64,000 nucleotides of DNA from the NCBI RefSeq assembly GCF_002954265.1, contig NZ_PPSL01000001.1, forward strand, positions 62,001-126,000, given 5' to 3'. Source of the DNA: Flavipsychrobacter stenotrophus (GTDB taxonomy: Bacteria > Bacteroidota > Bacteroidia > Chitinophagales > Chitinophagaceae). The notes below the pieces were generated by a model that searched no databases, had not been told where the DNA came from, and was given only the letters and a program-made list of their open reading frames with translations. Each line of letters opens with the position of its first letter. Position 1 is the stretch's first letter. Of this stretch, positions 34,709 to 46,000 are shown piece by piece. A program made the translations under genes and the position numbers.

Positions 34709-34740
34709 AAAAGGTGCATCACATGAATGATGCACCTTTT
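34709..34740. terminator. Hairpin terminator downstream of P5C dehydrogenase
   Basis: AAAAGGTGCATCA (34709-34721) pairs perfectly with TGATGCACCTTTT (34728-34740) across a 6-nt loop, with A/T runs on both sides. It lies 67 nt past the dehydrogenase stop in the minus direction. Confidence 0.8.
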
Positions 34741-34806
34741 GTAAAAAAAGTAATGCCACATTTTTCAATTGAGCCATTAAGCTATTGAGTCATTGAGCAT
34801 TTTAAA

Positions 34807-36438
34807 TTATTCCTGATGGAACGGATATTTGTAATCGGTAGGGGGTACATAAGTTTCCTTTATTGTACGTGGGCTTAACCAACGATAAAGGTTAAGGATA
34901 GAACCTGCCTTGTCGTTTGTGCCAGATGCGCGTGCACCACCAAATGGCTGCTGGCCTACAACTGCACCTGTTGGCTTGTCATTGATGTAGAAGTTGCCAG
35001 CGCTATTCACCAGTTTCTTTGCCATAAATTCTATAGCATAACGGTCTTGCGAGAAGATAGAGCCGGTCAATGCATATGGGGAAGTAGTATCTACTACATC
35101 CAGCATCTCTACCCAATTATCTGCTTCGTAAGTGTAAATGGTCAATACCGGTCCAAAGATCTCTTCGCACATAGAGCTATAAGAAGCATCGGTAGTTTCT
35201 ATGATCGTTGGTTCAATGAAATATCCTTTAGAACTATCATAGTTGCCACCGCATATGATCTTAGCTGCACCATTACTGCTCTTAACAGCGTCTATATACT
35301 TTGTAATGCTATTGAATGCTTTTTCGTCGATAACTGCATTGATGAAATTGGTAAAATCATCAACAGGACCCATTTTCATTGTCTTAACCTGTGCTATCAG
35401 TTTTTCTTTGATCTCATCGGCAAGGTTAGATGGAATGTATGCGCGTGAAGCAGCGGAGCATTTCTGTCCCTGGTATTCAAATGCGCCACGGGCAAGGCCT
35501 GTAGCTACAGCAGCAGCATGCGCGCTTGGATGAGCGAATACGAAATCTTTACCACCTGTTTCACCTACTATACGTGGGTAAGACTTGTAGCGGGCGATAT
35601 TCATACCAATGCTTTTCCACATGCTCTGGAATACACCGGTAGAACCTGTGAAGTGAATACCTGCAAAGTCGGGGTGCGCATAGCAAACCTCACCCACCAT
35701 AGCTCCCGGAGGATAGATAAGGTTGATAACGCCTGCAGGCAATCCAGCTTCTATAAGTATTTCCATAAATACACTTGCTGAGTAGATCTGTGTATTAGCA
35801 GGCTTCCAAACAACTACATTTCCACACATGGCAGGTGCTGTAGGCAGGTTACCACCAATAGCTGTAAAGTTGAATGGAGTTACCGCAAGAATAAAACCTT
35901 CTAACGGGCGATATTCCATACGGTTGTTTATTCCGGGTGATGATAACGGCTGTCCTTTATATATCTGGCTTACAAAATGTACATTGAAACGCAGGAAGTC
36001 GATCAGCTCACAAGCGCTGTCTATCTCCGCCTGGTAGGCATTCTTACTCTGGCCCAGCATGGTTGCCGCATTCATACGGAAACGATATTTGGTAGCCAGC
36101 AGGTCTGCGGCCTTCAGGAAGATATTTGCCCTGTGCTCCCAGCTTGTTGATGCCCAGCTTTCGCGTGCTGCCAAAGCTGAATCTATAGCCTGGTGCACAT
36201 GTTCTTCATTACTTTGATAGTAATGTCCTAGCAGATGCGCTTTTTCATGCGGTGGATGTATGTCTTTCTTTTCACCATTGCGTACTTCTTCACCATCAAT
36301 GTACATAGGGATATCCCTTACCTGGGCCTTCAGCTCAGCTACAGCTTTCTGTAGTTCTTTTCTTTCGTGGCTACCCGGTCCGTAGTTTAATACCGGTTCA
36401 TTTTTTGGTTCGGCAAAATCGAAATACGCGTTGTTCAT
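34807..36438 (-). CDS. pruA: 1-pyrroline-5-carboxylate dehydrogenase
   Basis: A 543-residue aldehyde dehydrogenase, the second step of proline breakdown: it oxidises glutamate semialdehyde (P5C) to glutamate with NAD+. The ALDH4/P5CDH features are clear: PFNFTAIGGNLPTAPAMCGN, the NAD-binding GIHFTGSTGVFQSMWKSI, the general base VGETGGKDFVF (Glu) and the nucleophile YQGQKCSAASRAYIPS (Cys). It has the long eukaryote-like form, rather than the bifunctional PutA. No proline dehydrogenase gene is adjacent. It sits at the end of a leftward set, and a 620-nt gap separates its start from the giant surface gene. Confidence 0.94.
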   Translation of the reverse strand: MNNAYFDFAEPKNEPVLNYGPGSHERKELQKAVAELKAQVRDIPMYIDGEEVRNGEKKDIHPPHEKAHLLGHYYQSNEEHVHQAIDSALAARESWASTSWEHRANIFLKAADLLATKYRFRMNAATMLGQSKNAYQAEIDSACELIDFLRFNVHFVSQIYKGQPLSSPGINNRMEYRPLEGFILAVTPFNFTAIGGNLPTAPAMCGNVVVWKPANTQIYSASVFMEILIEAGLPAGVINLIYPPGAMVGEVCYAHPDFAGIHFTGSTGVFQSMWKSIGMNIARYKSYPRIVGETGGKDFVFAHPSAHAAAVATGLARGAFEYQGQKCSAASRAYIPSNLADEIKEKLIAQVKTMKMGPVDDFTNFINAVIDEKAFNSITKYIDAVKSSNGAAKIICGGNYDSSKGYFIEPTIIETTDASYSSMCEEIFGPVLTIYTYEADNWVEMLDVVDTTSPYALTGSIFSQDRYAIEFMAKKLVNSAGNFYINDKPTGAVVGQQPFGGARASGTNDKAGSILNLYRWLSPRTIKETYVPPTDYKYPFHQE

Positions 36439-37058
36439 ATAAACTAAGAATGGTTATTGTTTGTTATAAAAATTGTTGCAACTCAATTGGAGAATGCAAA
36501 GGTAGTTTTTTACGATTAAACGCTGTAATCGTTAGGAAAATGGTAACCATCCCTTAAATGATGTATCAAACAAAAGTTTTACCAGGGATATTTTTTCTAA
36601 ATGTTTGGTCATTGTCGGTAAGGTCACACTGTGAAAACAGGATAGGCGTTTCCCTGTTTTTGAAAAAATTGCAGGCTATTTAGGGGTGAAAGGGGGAACA
36701 AACGGGGTCAAATTGGCCATTGTGGAAAACTTTTTTCAAGAAATTACATAGTTTTTTAAAATTAATTTAAATAATGCATCGCTGCCGAATATTTAATTAA
36801 AAGTTAATAATGTATTCTAAAATATGCTTTTTTAGTCACATTTTAAAAATAATAAAACTAAATAAAATATTATGCGAATAAGTCTATAACTTGAGTAGAC
36901 TACTTGTGGCGTTTTCGCAATTATGAAATATAAAATCTCGAAACTAATTTTATAAGAATTAATTCGACAAACTATTTATAAACGAATAAAACCATCAAAT
37001 AGTTTTTTGTCGCGAAGAAATAATATTCAATGTACCCACATCTTAATACTCACCGCTT
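36439..37058. other. 620-nt AT-rich non-coding region
   Basis: This gap separates the divergent dehydrogenase (minus) and giant T9SS gene (plus). I see no coding frame, tRNA or clear hairpin. AT-rich runs become dense from about 36770 on. It is likely to hold the promoters of both genes and a long leader for the giant gene; no specific -33/-7 pair was convincing. Confidence 0.5.
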
Positions 37059-40000
37059 ATGAAAAAGATCTATCTATTAATCGTTTCCTGCTTGTGTTGT
37101 TTGGGATCAAGTGTATTTGCACAAACGACATTTACCACATTTACAGACAATTATAATCGAGGTACATTAAGCCCTGGGGGCACTCCTTCATCAACATATA
37201 CAACTAGTGGGAGTGGTAACTTTAGCAGCTCTATGAGCGGCAGCACTATGTTACAACTTACTGTTACAGGTAACGCTTTTAGTGCCGCGAATGGCACGTC
37301 GGCCGCAACCGTACCTCTTTCAGGGTTTACTATTCCGTTTCGTAGTGCCCTTAACACAAATGCCGGCACTGTAACATGGACTTTTAATATGCGCACGGAT
37401 GTAGCGTCATCAGGTTTCGCTAGTGGAAGTCAAATGCTAAGCGTTGTTCTAGCAGGTAATAATTCAGCTTTGGCTGGTTCTGGGAGTGGCTATGCTGTCG
37501 CATTCACTACCGGAGCAAATAAAGGTGTTCAACTGATTCGATATAACGGGGCAGGGCTACAAGGGGCAAATACTGTTTTGATTACGCCTGCCAGCAATAT
37601 GATAACTAATGCAACAGATTACCTTAGTGTTAAGGTTACATATGTGCCTAGTACCAACACTTGGTCGTTATTCTTAAGGGATGATGGGACGGGAGCATTT
37701 ACGGATCCTGCTACTGGTGCCTATACGCAAGTCGCTTCTTCAATAGTAGATGCAACCTATACTACCTCTTCCACTTCCCCTGCATTATCAGTTGCTGGTT
37801 TCATAGGTAATTATCGTGGTGCTGCCTTATTGGGGACCAGAAATGGTCTTATTGACAATTTCTCCGTGCTTGTAACGTGTAATGCTCCAACGGGTGTAAC
37901 AGCAACGGCAAGTACAACAACGGCCTGCACGGGAAGTTCTTTTTCTTTAGCAGGTGCCGGAACAAGTGTTGCTACGTGGGCGTGGTCTGGCCCTTCTGGT
38001 TATAGTAGTGCAGTTCAGAATCCAACCCCTTTTTTTCCTGCATTAACAGCGGCGGGTACTTATTCTCTTATAGCAACTACTTCAGCTGGATGTCCGGCAT
38101 TTGCGAATACCGGTGCAATTGGAGTAACCACAACTCCCACTATTAGTGTTACGTCTTCCTCCAATACCTATTGCGTAGGATCGCCTGCACTTACTTTAAG
38201 TGTAAGTGGTGCATCAGGCTATACCTGGACGCCTAATCCGGGCAACCTTACCTCTTATACCGCTGCTACGGTAATGGCAAATCCGACAGTCACAACAACC
38301 TACACGGTAGTAGGTGCCAATGCTAACTGCACACATCAGTTAACGAAAACTATAACAATCATTGGCACCGCACCGGTGTTTTCCGTTAGCCCGGCGTCCA
38401 GCTCTATTGGTTGTCCTGGTGCGGGGGTATCGGTAACAGCATCATCAGCATCTTCGCTTACTTACACATGGTCGCCGGCAACTGCATTGAGTGCTACTAC
38501 AGGAACTACTATTACTGCATCACCAACATCCACCACCACTTATACCATTACAGGCACAGATGCAGGTGGCTGCGCAGATGTACGTACAAGTGCAATAAAT
38601 ATTCTCGCGGCAGTACCGTCTGCGCCATCTGCCTCCTCCATAACCACTACTTCAGTGCACCTTGCCTGGACTGCTGTTTCGGGTGCTACAGGCTATACTA
38701 TGAAAGCATATACAAATGTTGGGCTAACTACTTTGGCTGCTTCAGCAACATCGGCTACCAATTCAGGCGATATCACCACACTGAGTCCGAATACAGCATA
38801 TTGGATCATTATCGTGGCTGATATAGGATCCGGCTGCTACGCACCTAATAGCGCTTCGGTGCAGGTAACCACACCTGTGGGTTTGCCTTATTGGGAAAGC
38901 TTTGAAAGTATATCCAGTCAGAACGCAGTACCAACTGGCTGGCTGGCAACTACTAATGCAGGGTCTTTTACTCCTAAATACGCTGACAATAATACTTCCG
39001 GAGTTACTCCGTTTCATGGGAGCTGGGATTATATGTTTATTGGTAACGTTAATAGTAATACAAATGCCAACAACTGGCTTGTTTCACCCGGTATGCCAAT
39101 GGTTGCAGGAACTACTTATAATGTCAGTTTTAATTATAATGTCCGTGCAGGGGCCAATCCGGCAACATGTTTGTTTCCAGGAAATGGTACAGCTTCTTTA
39201 ACGGCATATTTGTCGGACAATGGAACCCTTCCAGGAACGGGGGCTTCAACAATGTCCGGCTCCCCTTCAACCCTCCTTTCCACCGGTTCTATTCAAAATA
39301 CGGGATGGATAACGCCAACAACTATGACTTTTACTGCACCAAGTACAGGTACTTACTATTTGGGTATTAAGTATGTCGCTAATCAAACTTGCACAGTGTT
39401 TGGTTCAGCCAATATGTCTCCCGATGCAGCAATTGACAACATTAGGATCTGTAAGAATCCATCTGCTCCTACGGGTGTGTCCGCCACTCCAAATCCTATT
39501 TGTGCAACAAATGATCTAACGCTTTCAGCAACAACCGCTTCCGGTTACAATTATTATACATGGAGCGGACCTGCAAGTTTTTCATCTAGCTACACAGGTA
39601 GTACTGGCTCGGGTTTGGTGCCTTCTATAGGAACATCTGGTTCTGGCATATATACAATTACCGTTGGCAGCGACCCTTATTATACCTGTAGTTCTGCGGG
39701 TACTACTTCATCCGTAACTGTTATACCATTGCCGGTAGCCATTACGCCATCAGATACTGTAATTTGTGCCGGAGCTACTTATACATTGGGTGGTGGTAAT
39801 CCCGCCAGTGGCACAGCATGGTCTAGTGCTCCATCAGGCAACGTTACTATTACCAGTGGGGGCGTTGTTACGGGTACAGCAGTTACGGGTATAGGTTCTC
39901 CTGTTACCATTACCTATAATACCGGCTGCGGTACACCAACTACGGCTACCGTTAAAACGGTTAATTCTTTAGGCGGTACCTACTCTGTTGGTGTCGGTCA

Positions 40001-43000
40001 GCAATTCCCAACTTTGTCCGATGCCGTAGCTATCTATAACTGTGCTACCTCGCTTACCGGTCCGGTAGTATTCCAGTTAACAGATGCCAGCTACCCTAAT
40101 GAAGCCTATCCGATCACCATCAACAGCAATTCATCAGCTAGTAGCACCAACACACTAACCATTAAGCCCGCATCTGGTATGTCGCCAACGCTCAGTGCTA
40201 GCAGTGCAACAGCATTGTTTAATGTAAACGGTAAGTATATAATTTTTGACGGGTCAAACGCTCCTGTGGCTAATGCTGTTTGTCCATCGTCTACTTCAAG
40301 TCGTGATCTTACTATTTCCAATACTAATGCGGGAACTTCAAGTGCGGTTATATGGCTCGGAAGTGGTGCTAATAATGACACAGTACGTAATTGTATTATC
40401 AGTGGAAGTGGTGCTGCGCAAACGCTCGTGGGCATAGGCTCAGGTGGTGCTTCAATAGCAGTTAACAGTGTTGGCGCATCAAATAATAATAACGCTGTGG
40501 TGAATAATGCTGTATCAGCTGTTCAGAATGGTATCTATTCTATGGGGGCAAGTGCAGGCAGTAAAAACACAGGTACGGTCATTAATCAGAATACAGTAAC
40601 AAATACCGGCAATAATGGTATAATGGTAGGGTTTGAAAGCGGCATCAATATCCGGGGTAATATAGTTACCGGCGTTACAAGCTCTACCGCCGGTCGTGAT
40701 GTGGTGGGTATTAACATCGGCTTCGCTAACAACGGAGTAATTGCCGGCACTACATCTGTTATCGGCAATGAAGTGTCAGATGCTGTAATAGGTAATAATG
40801 TTGTTGGTAGCATTACTTCCACTGCTGCCGTTGGTACGCAATCTGCCGTTGGCATTGCTGTTGCGGGAACCACAACAGGTACCGCAAATACTATTGTAAA
40901 TAATTCAGTGTATAAGCCCTTGAGTCTGTCTAATACTACAGATATTACAGCTGGCATATTCTTGTCGGGTATTACTTCGGGTATAGCCGATAAGGTATGG
41001 TATAATACTGTTGCCCTCTCAGGTACACCGGGTGGTGGTACTGGGCCAAGTTTTGCACTTGCAGTATCCGGAGTAGCGTCACCGATTGAGATCAAGAATA
41101 ATATTCTCGTCAACGCTATGTGGAATAGTACGGCAAATTCGGCAAGAGCATTGGGCTTAGCTTATTCTTCTTATGGTAGTCTTTCTTCTAATTACAATGT
41201 ACTTCGCGATAGTAGTGCCACAGCTGTGTTTGTATCGGTAGGGTCTTTAACAGCACCTACAACCACTTACGCATCAATAGCTGCATGGCAGACAGGCTCG
41301 GGTAGTACACAGGATATGAATTCGGTATTAGCCATACCAACATTTAACAGTCCTGCGGCTGCGGTGCCTGATCTTGGCCTTTCGTATGCTGCTTCAAATA
41401 TCAGTATCAATAATGCCGGCACACCCATATCTTACACTTCCGATGCGAATTGCGCTACCCGTAATGCGTCCACGCCGGACATTGGTATCAATGAGTTCAA
41501 CGGATCAGCACCGCCACCAACAATAGTTTATACAGCTATTGCGGCGTCTGGCAACTGCCCTACAGATAAGACAATAACGGCAACCATTGCTATTGGTGGT
41601 GGCGCACCAACAAGTCTTGACATTACTACTTATGCACCAAGAGTGTATTTTAGTAAAGATAATATTACCTGGTATTCTAATGCCGGTACATATGTGAGCG
41701 GCTCAACAGCAATTGGCGGTACAAGCACCTGGAACTTTACAATTACCGCTGCTACCATGGGGCTTGTTGGTAACGAAACCATTTATTATTATGTAGTTGC
41801 ACAAGATCAGTCATCGCCGGCCGGTGTAGGTTCTTTACCAACCGGGGTTGTAGCGCCAAATGTAAGCGCTATTACTGCGGCACCTACACCTAATACTTAT
41901 GTAACAACAGTATCTTCAGGTACTTACTATGTAGGCACAGGACAGGATTTCAGCACACTGCCGCTTGCCGTTGCTGCATATAATGGCAGCGCATGTATAA
42001 GTGGTCCTATTACTTACAAGCTAACCGATGCGTTGTACAATCTCTCATCAACGCCGGTAACTATCAACCTCAATGCGCTGGCAAGTGCTACAAATACATT
42101 GACCATTATGCCAAGTGCAGGTGTTTCTACAACCATTACCGCGTCAAGTACTACAGGAGTTGTAATGCTGGGTGCAGGTGCAAAGTATATTATCATTGAT
42201 GGTTCCAACAGTCCTGTGACCAATTCAATATGTCCTTTAACCGCTTCTTCACGCAACCTTACTATCACCAATACCAACACCGGTACATCTAGTGCTGTGG
42301 TATGGATGGGAGCAGGTGCTAATAATAACACTGTTAAGAATTGCAAGATCACCGGTAACGCCTCTACCACCACATTAATAGGTATTGGTTCTGGTGGTGC
42401 CAGCATTGGAATAGCTAGTTTGGGTAGCAGTAATAATAATATAAGAATTGAAAATAACAGCATATCGTTAGTTCAGAACGGCATTTACTCTATGGGAGCA
42501 AGCACTGCCACAAGGAACACGGGTACTGTTATCAATCAGAATGTGATGACGGCTTCTACCGGCATTGGTAAAAATGGTATTCTTGTGGGGTTTGACAATG
42601 GTGTAACTGTTTCCGGCAATACAGTTTATAACCTGGTAAGTACACTGGGCGTCGATATTGTCGGCATTAATCTGGGTATGGGTAATGATGGGATCACTAA
42701 TACAGCTACAGTGGCAAGTGAGGTGATCAATGCAACCGTAACCTATAATAAGGTAGATAATATCTCTACAACCGCTGCCTGGAGTGCAGTGGGTATAGCC
42801 GTTTGTGGTGCCTCAACGGGTACAACAACCATTGCCAACAATATGGTTAGTGGTGTTTGGAGCAAGGCTACTCCTTCTGATCTGTGGGCGGGTATTTTTA
42901 TCGGAGGGGTTGCGGGTTCAACCACCAACGTTTACTACAATGCAATATACCTGGCTAATGCTACGACAGGCGGTTCCGTTCCCGGATATGGAATTGCGGT

Positions 43001-46000
43001 GACAGGTTCTAACCCAACGCTGAACATTAAAAATAACATCATTGTCAATAACAACGCATCAGGCTCAGCAAGAAGTGCAATGGGTTTTGCTTATGCTACT
43101 TATACAGGACTTACATCGTCTAGTAACGACTTGTATGCCGCCAGCGGCAATCTTGTTGGTTATGGTAGCTTACAGACTCCTACAGGCTACTACACTTCAA
43201 TTACTGCCTGGAATGCGGCTTCAGGAAAAGATGCACCATTGGGTTATCCTGCAGTGTCGTTGCCAATTACAACACCAAGAGGTTCGGTAAACGTACTACC
43301 TGCGTTTACCTCTACTTCCGCGCCTGTTGATCTTACATTAAGCGCAAGTACAGCAAATTACCTGTTAAATAATACCGGTGTTTCTGTTTCGCCAACAGTA
43401 ACTACCGACTTCGACTGTAACACCCGTGATGCAAGTTTCCCGGATATTGGCGTAAACGAGTTCACATCACCAGGATGCACAACTGCCGACGGAGGAGCGG
43501 TAGCTGTATCTGCACCGGGTTTCTGTGTTAGCGGATCGCCAACACTTACCTTGTCAACTACTACTACCGGCGGGGGGGCATACTATCAATGGCAGTCTTC
43601 TGCTACCGGTGTAGGTGGCTGGTCGGCAATAAGTGGTGCGACTAATACCACTTACAGTCCATTTGTAACTACTACTACTTATTATAGAGCGTTGGTTGCC
43701 TGCCTCAACACGTCTGCTACTGAGCAAACACAGGCGTCAGCAACTTCGGTTACTATTGCGGCACAACCAACTATCTCCGGCCTAGCCGTTGCGCCATCTT
43801 CTACAAGCATTTGTTCTGGAGCAAGCATCACTCTTACCGGGGCTACTTCCGGTGGATTTGGTACACCTACTTATACATGGTCGGGGCCGGGCCTTCCCTC
43901 AACTACCAGTGGCGCATCTACTTCATCTGTACTTACACCAACTGCTGTTGCAAATGTGTCCGGAACATTCAGTGTTATCGTGAATTTCAGCGGAGCTAAC
44001 TGTATTACCAGTCCTCTAAGAGTTACTGCGTCTACCTATACGGTAGCCCCCCAGCCATCAGTAACCGCTCTTTCTTTGCTGCCCGCAAATACCAGTTTGT
44101 GCTCGGGTGCCGCAATAACATTGACGGCCACTGCCAGCGGTGGTGCAGGATCGCCTACATATACGTGGTCTGGCCCCGGCCTGGCAGGTGTTACAGGTAG
44201 CTCAGCAGTTTCGGCTGTTCTCAACCCAACCGTTGCGGCTACTGCCAGTGGCGAATTTAGTGTTACGCTTGCGTACTCAGGCACTGGCTGTAATACTACA
44301 TCGGCATTCCTTACTTCCTCAGTATATACGGTTTCTCCTCAGCCATCTATTACTAGTGTCACACCTTCAGCTATAAGCACATGTGCAGGGGAGAGCATCA
44401 CCATTGCCACCACATCAACCGGTGGCGTAGGTACAGGCACCTATACATGGAGTGGTGCGGCCATAACAACTACTACAGGTACGTCTGCTACTTCGCCGGT
44501 ATTTTCGCCTACGCTTGCTGCGGCTAATGTGTATAGTGTATCTATTGGTTATGCAGGTACAGGTTGCGTAGCTGCGGTTACAACTACTACCATAACAACT
44601 CATTCCATTCCTGCCGCTTCCGTTAGTGCGGCTATGCCGAATATTTGTCAGCCTACACCATCTGCGTCAATTGGGCTGAGTAGTATTGTTGGCTCGCCTA
44701 CAACATATAGTGTAACCTGGCTTGGCGCGGCACTCGCCGATGGCGGCTTTAGTAATATATCGGGCGCTGCTTTATCAGGCTCGTCTGTTACATTGATATA
44801 TAACACTGGTGGTGGAGCAGGTTCCTTCGATGGATCACTTACTTTATCTAATGGATTTTGTACCAGTCCGGTTTATCCGGTTCATACCATTGTGCATGCT
44901 CAGCCGTTGATGACTATCGCGGCCGTCAACGTTCCATGTGTTGGTTATGCAGGTAGTATAGACTTTACTGGTGCAGATAGCGCCAGCGTAGCATATTCAG
45001 TTGATGGCGGCAGTACGTCCAATTTCATATTTAGTGGCACCACACATTCATTGAGTATCGGTGTTATGACTTCGGCACATAACTATTTAATTATTGATGC
45101 CCACAATGCTGTTTGCACAACTTTCTACAGCACGCCTATTACTATAACCCCTACGCCTATGGCATGGGTGGGTGGCACTGGCGGTGCAGGACATGAGTCT
45201 GAGTGGAATAGAATAACCAACTGGAGCTGTGGTTTTGTGCCAACCGTGGCAGATGATGTGCAGATATCTGCGGCTGTCTTTAATCCGGTAGTGCCAAGCG
45301 CCTTTACAGCAACCACAAGAAATCTTACAGTTAGCAGTGGCGGTGTATTGGTTATAGATGGATCAGGTAAAATAGAGGTAGACGGTTCTTATAATAACAG
45401 CGCACAGGTTCTTGGAGCTGGTAAAGTTGTATTGAATGGTGCTTCTGCCCAGACAATTACAGGTATTGGAACAACTAATAATCTGGAGTTGAATAACAGC
45501 ACTGGCGCAACTATTAATACTGGCTCGCGTTTAGTGATCGGTAACACTATTACCATTACTTCTGGTACCTTGACAACTAATGATAGCCTGGAGCTCGCAT
45601 CTACAGATACTAATGCCACTGCACGTATTGCAGAAATACCTTCATCAGGTGCTGCTATATCTGGCAAGGTGAAAGCAGGCCAATATGTTATGGGTGGCTA
45701 CCGCAGGTTCCGTTTCTTCAGCCATCCATTCAGCGATACTATGTCACTTAGCCAGTTGCAGCCGTATATAGATATCACTGGTCCTGGTGGTACGGCCAAT
45801 GGATTCAGGTATACCGCTTCAAATGCGCCTTCTACCTTCAGATTAGACCCCTATACAGAGAATTCGAGTATGGGTTATGACCCGGGTTGGAAGCCGTTTA
45901 CAAAGATCAATGCAAGTGCTGCTGATTCAAATAAGGTGCATCCTGGTCAGGGTATCCGTATATTGTTCAGAGGCGCAAAGGGTGAAGGTTTAGGATATCT

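Noticed and set aside
40586-42463. Long minus-strand frames inside the giant surface gene
   Set aside because: They are by-products of the Thr/Ser/Gly/Ala-rich repeats; they have no leader signals or recognisable domains.
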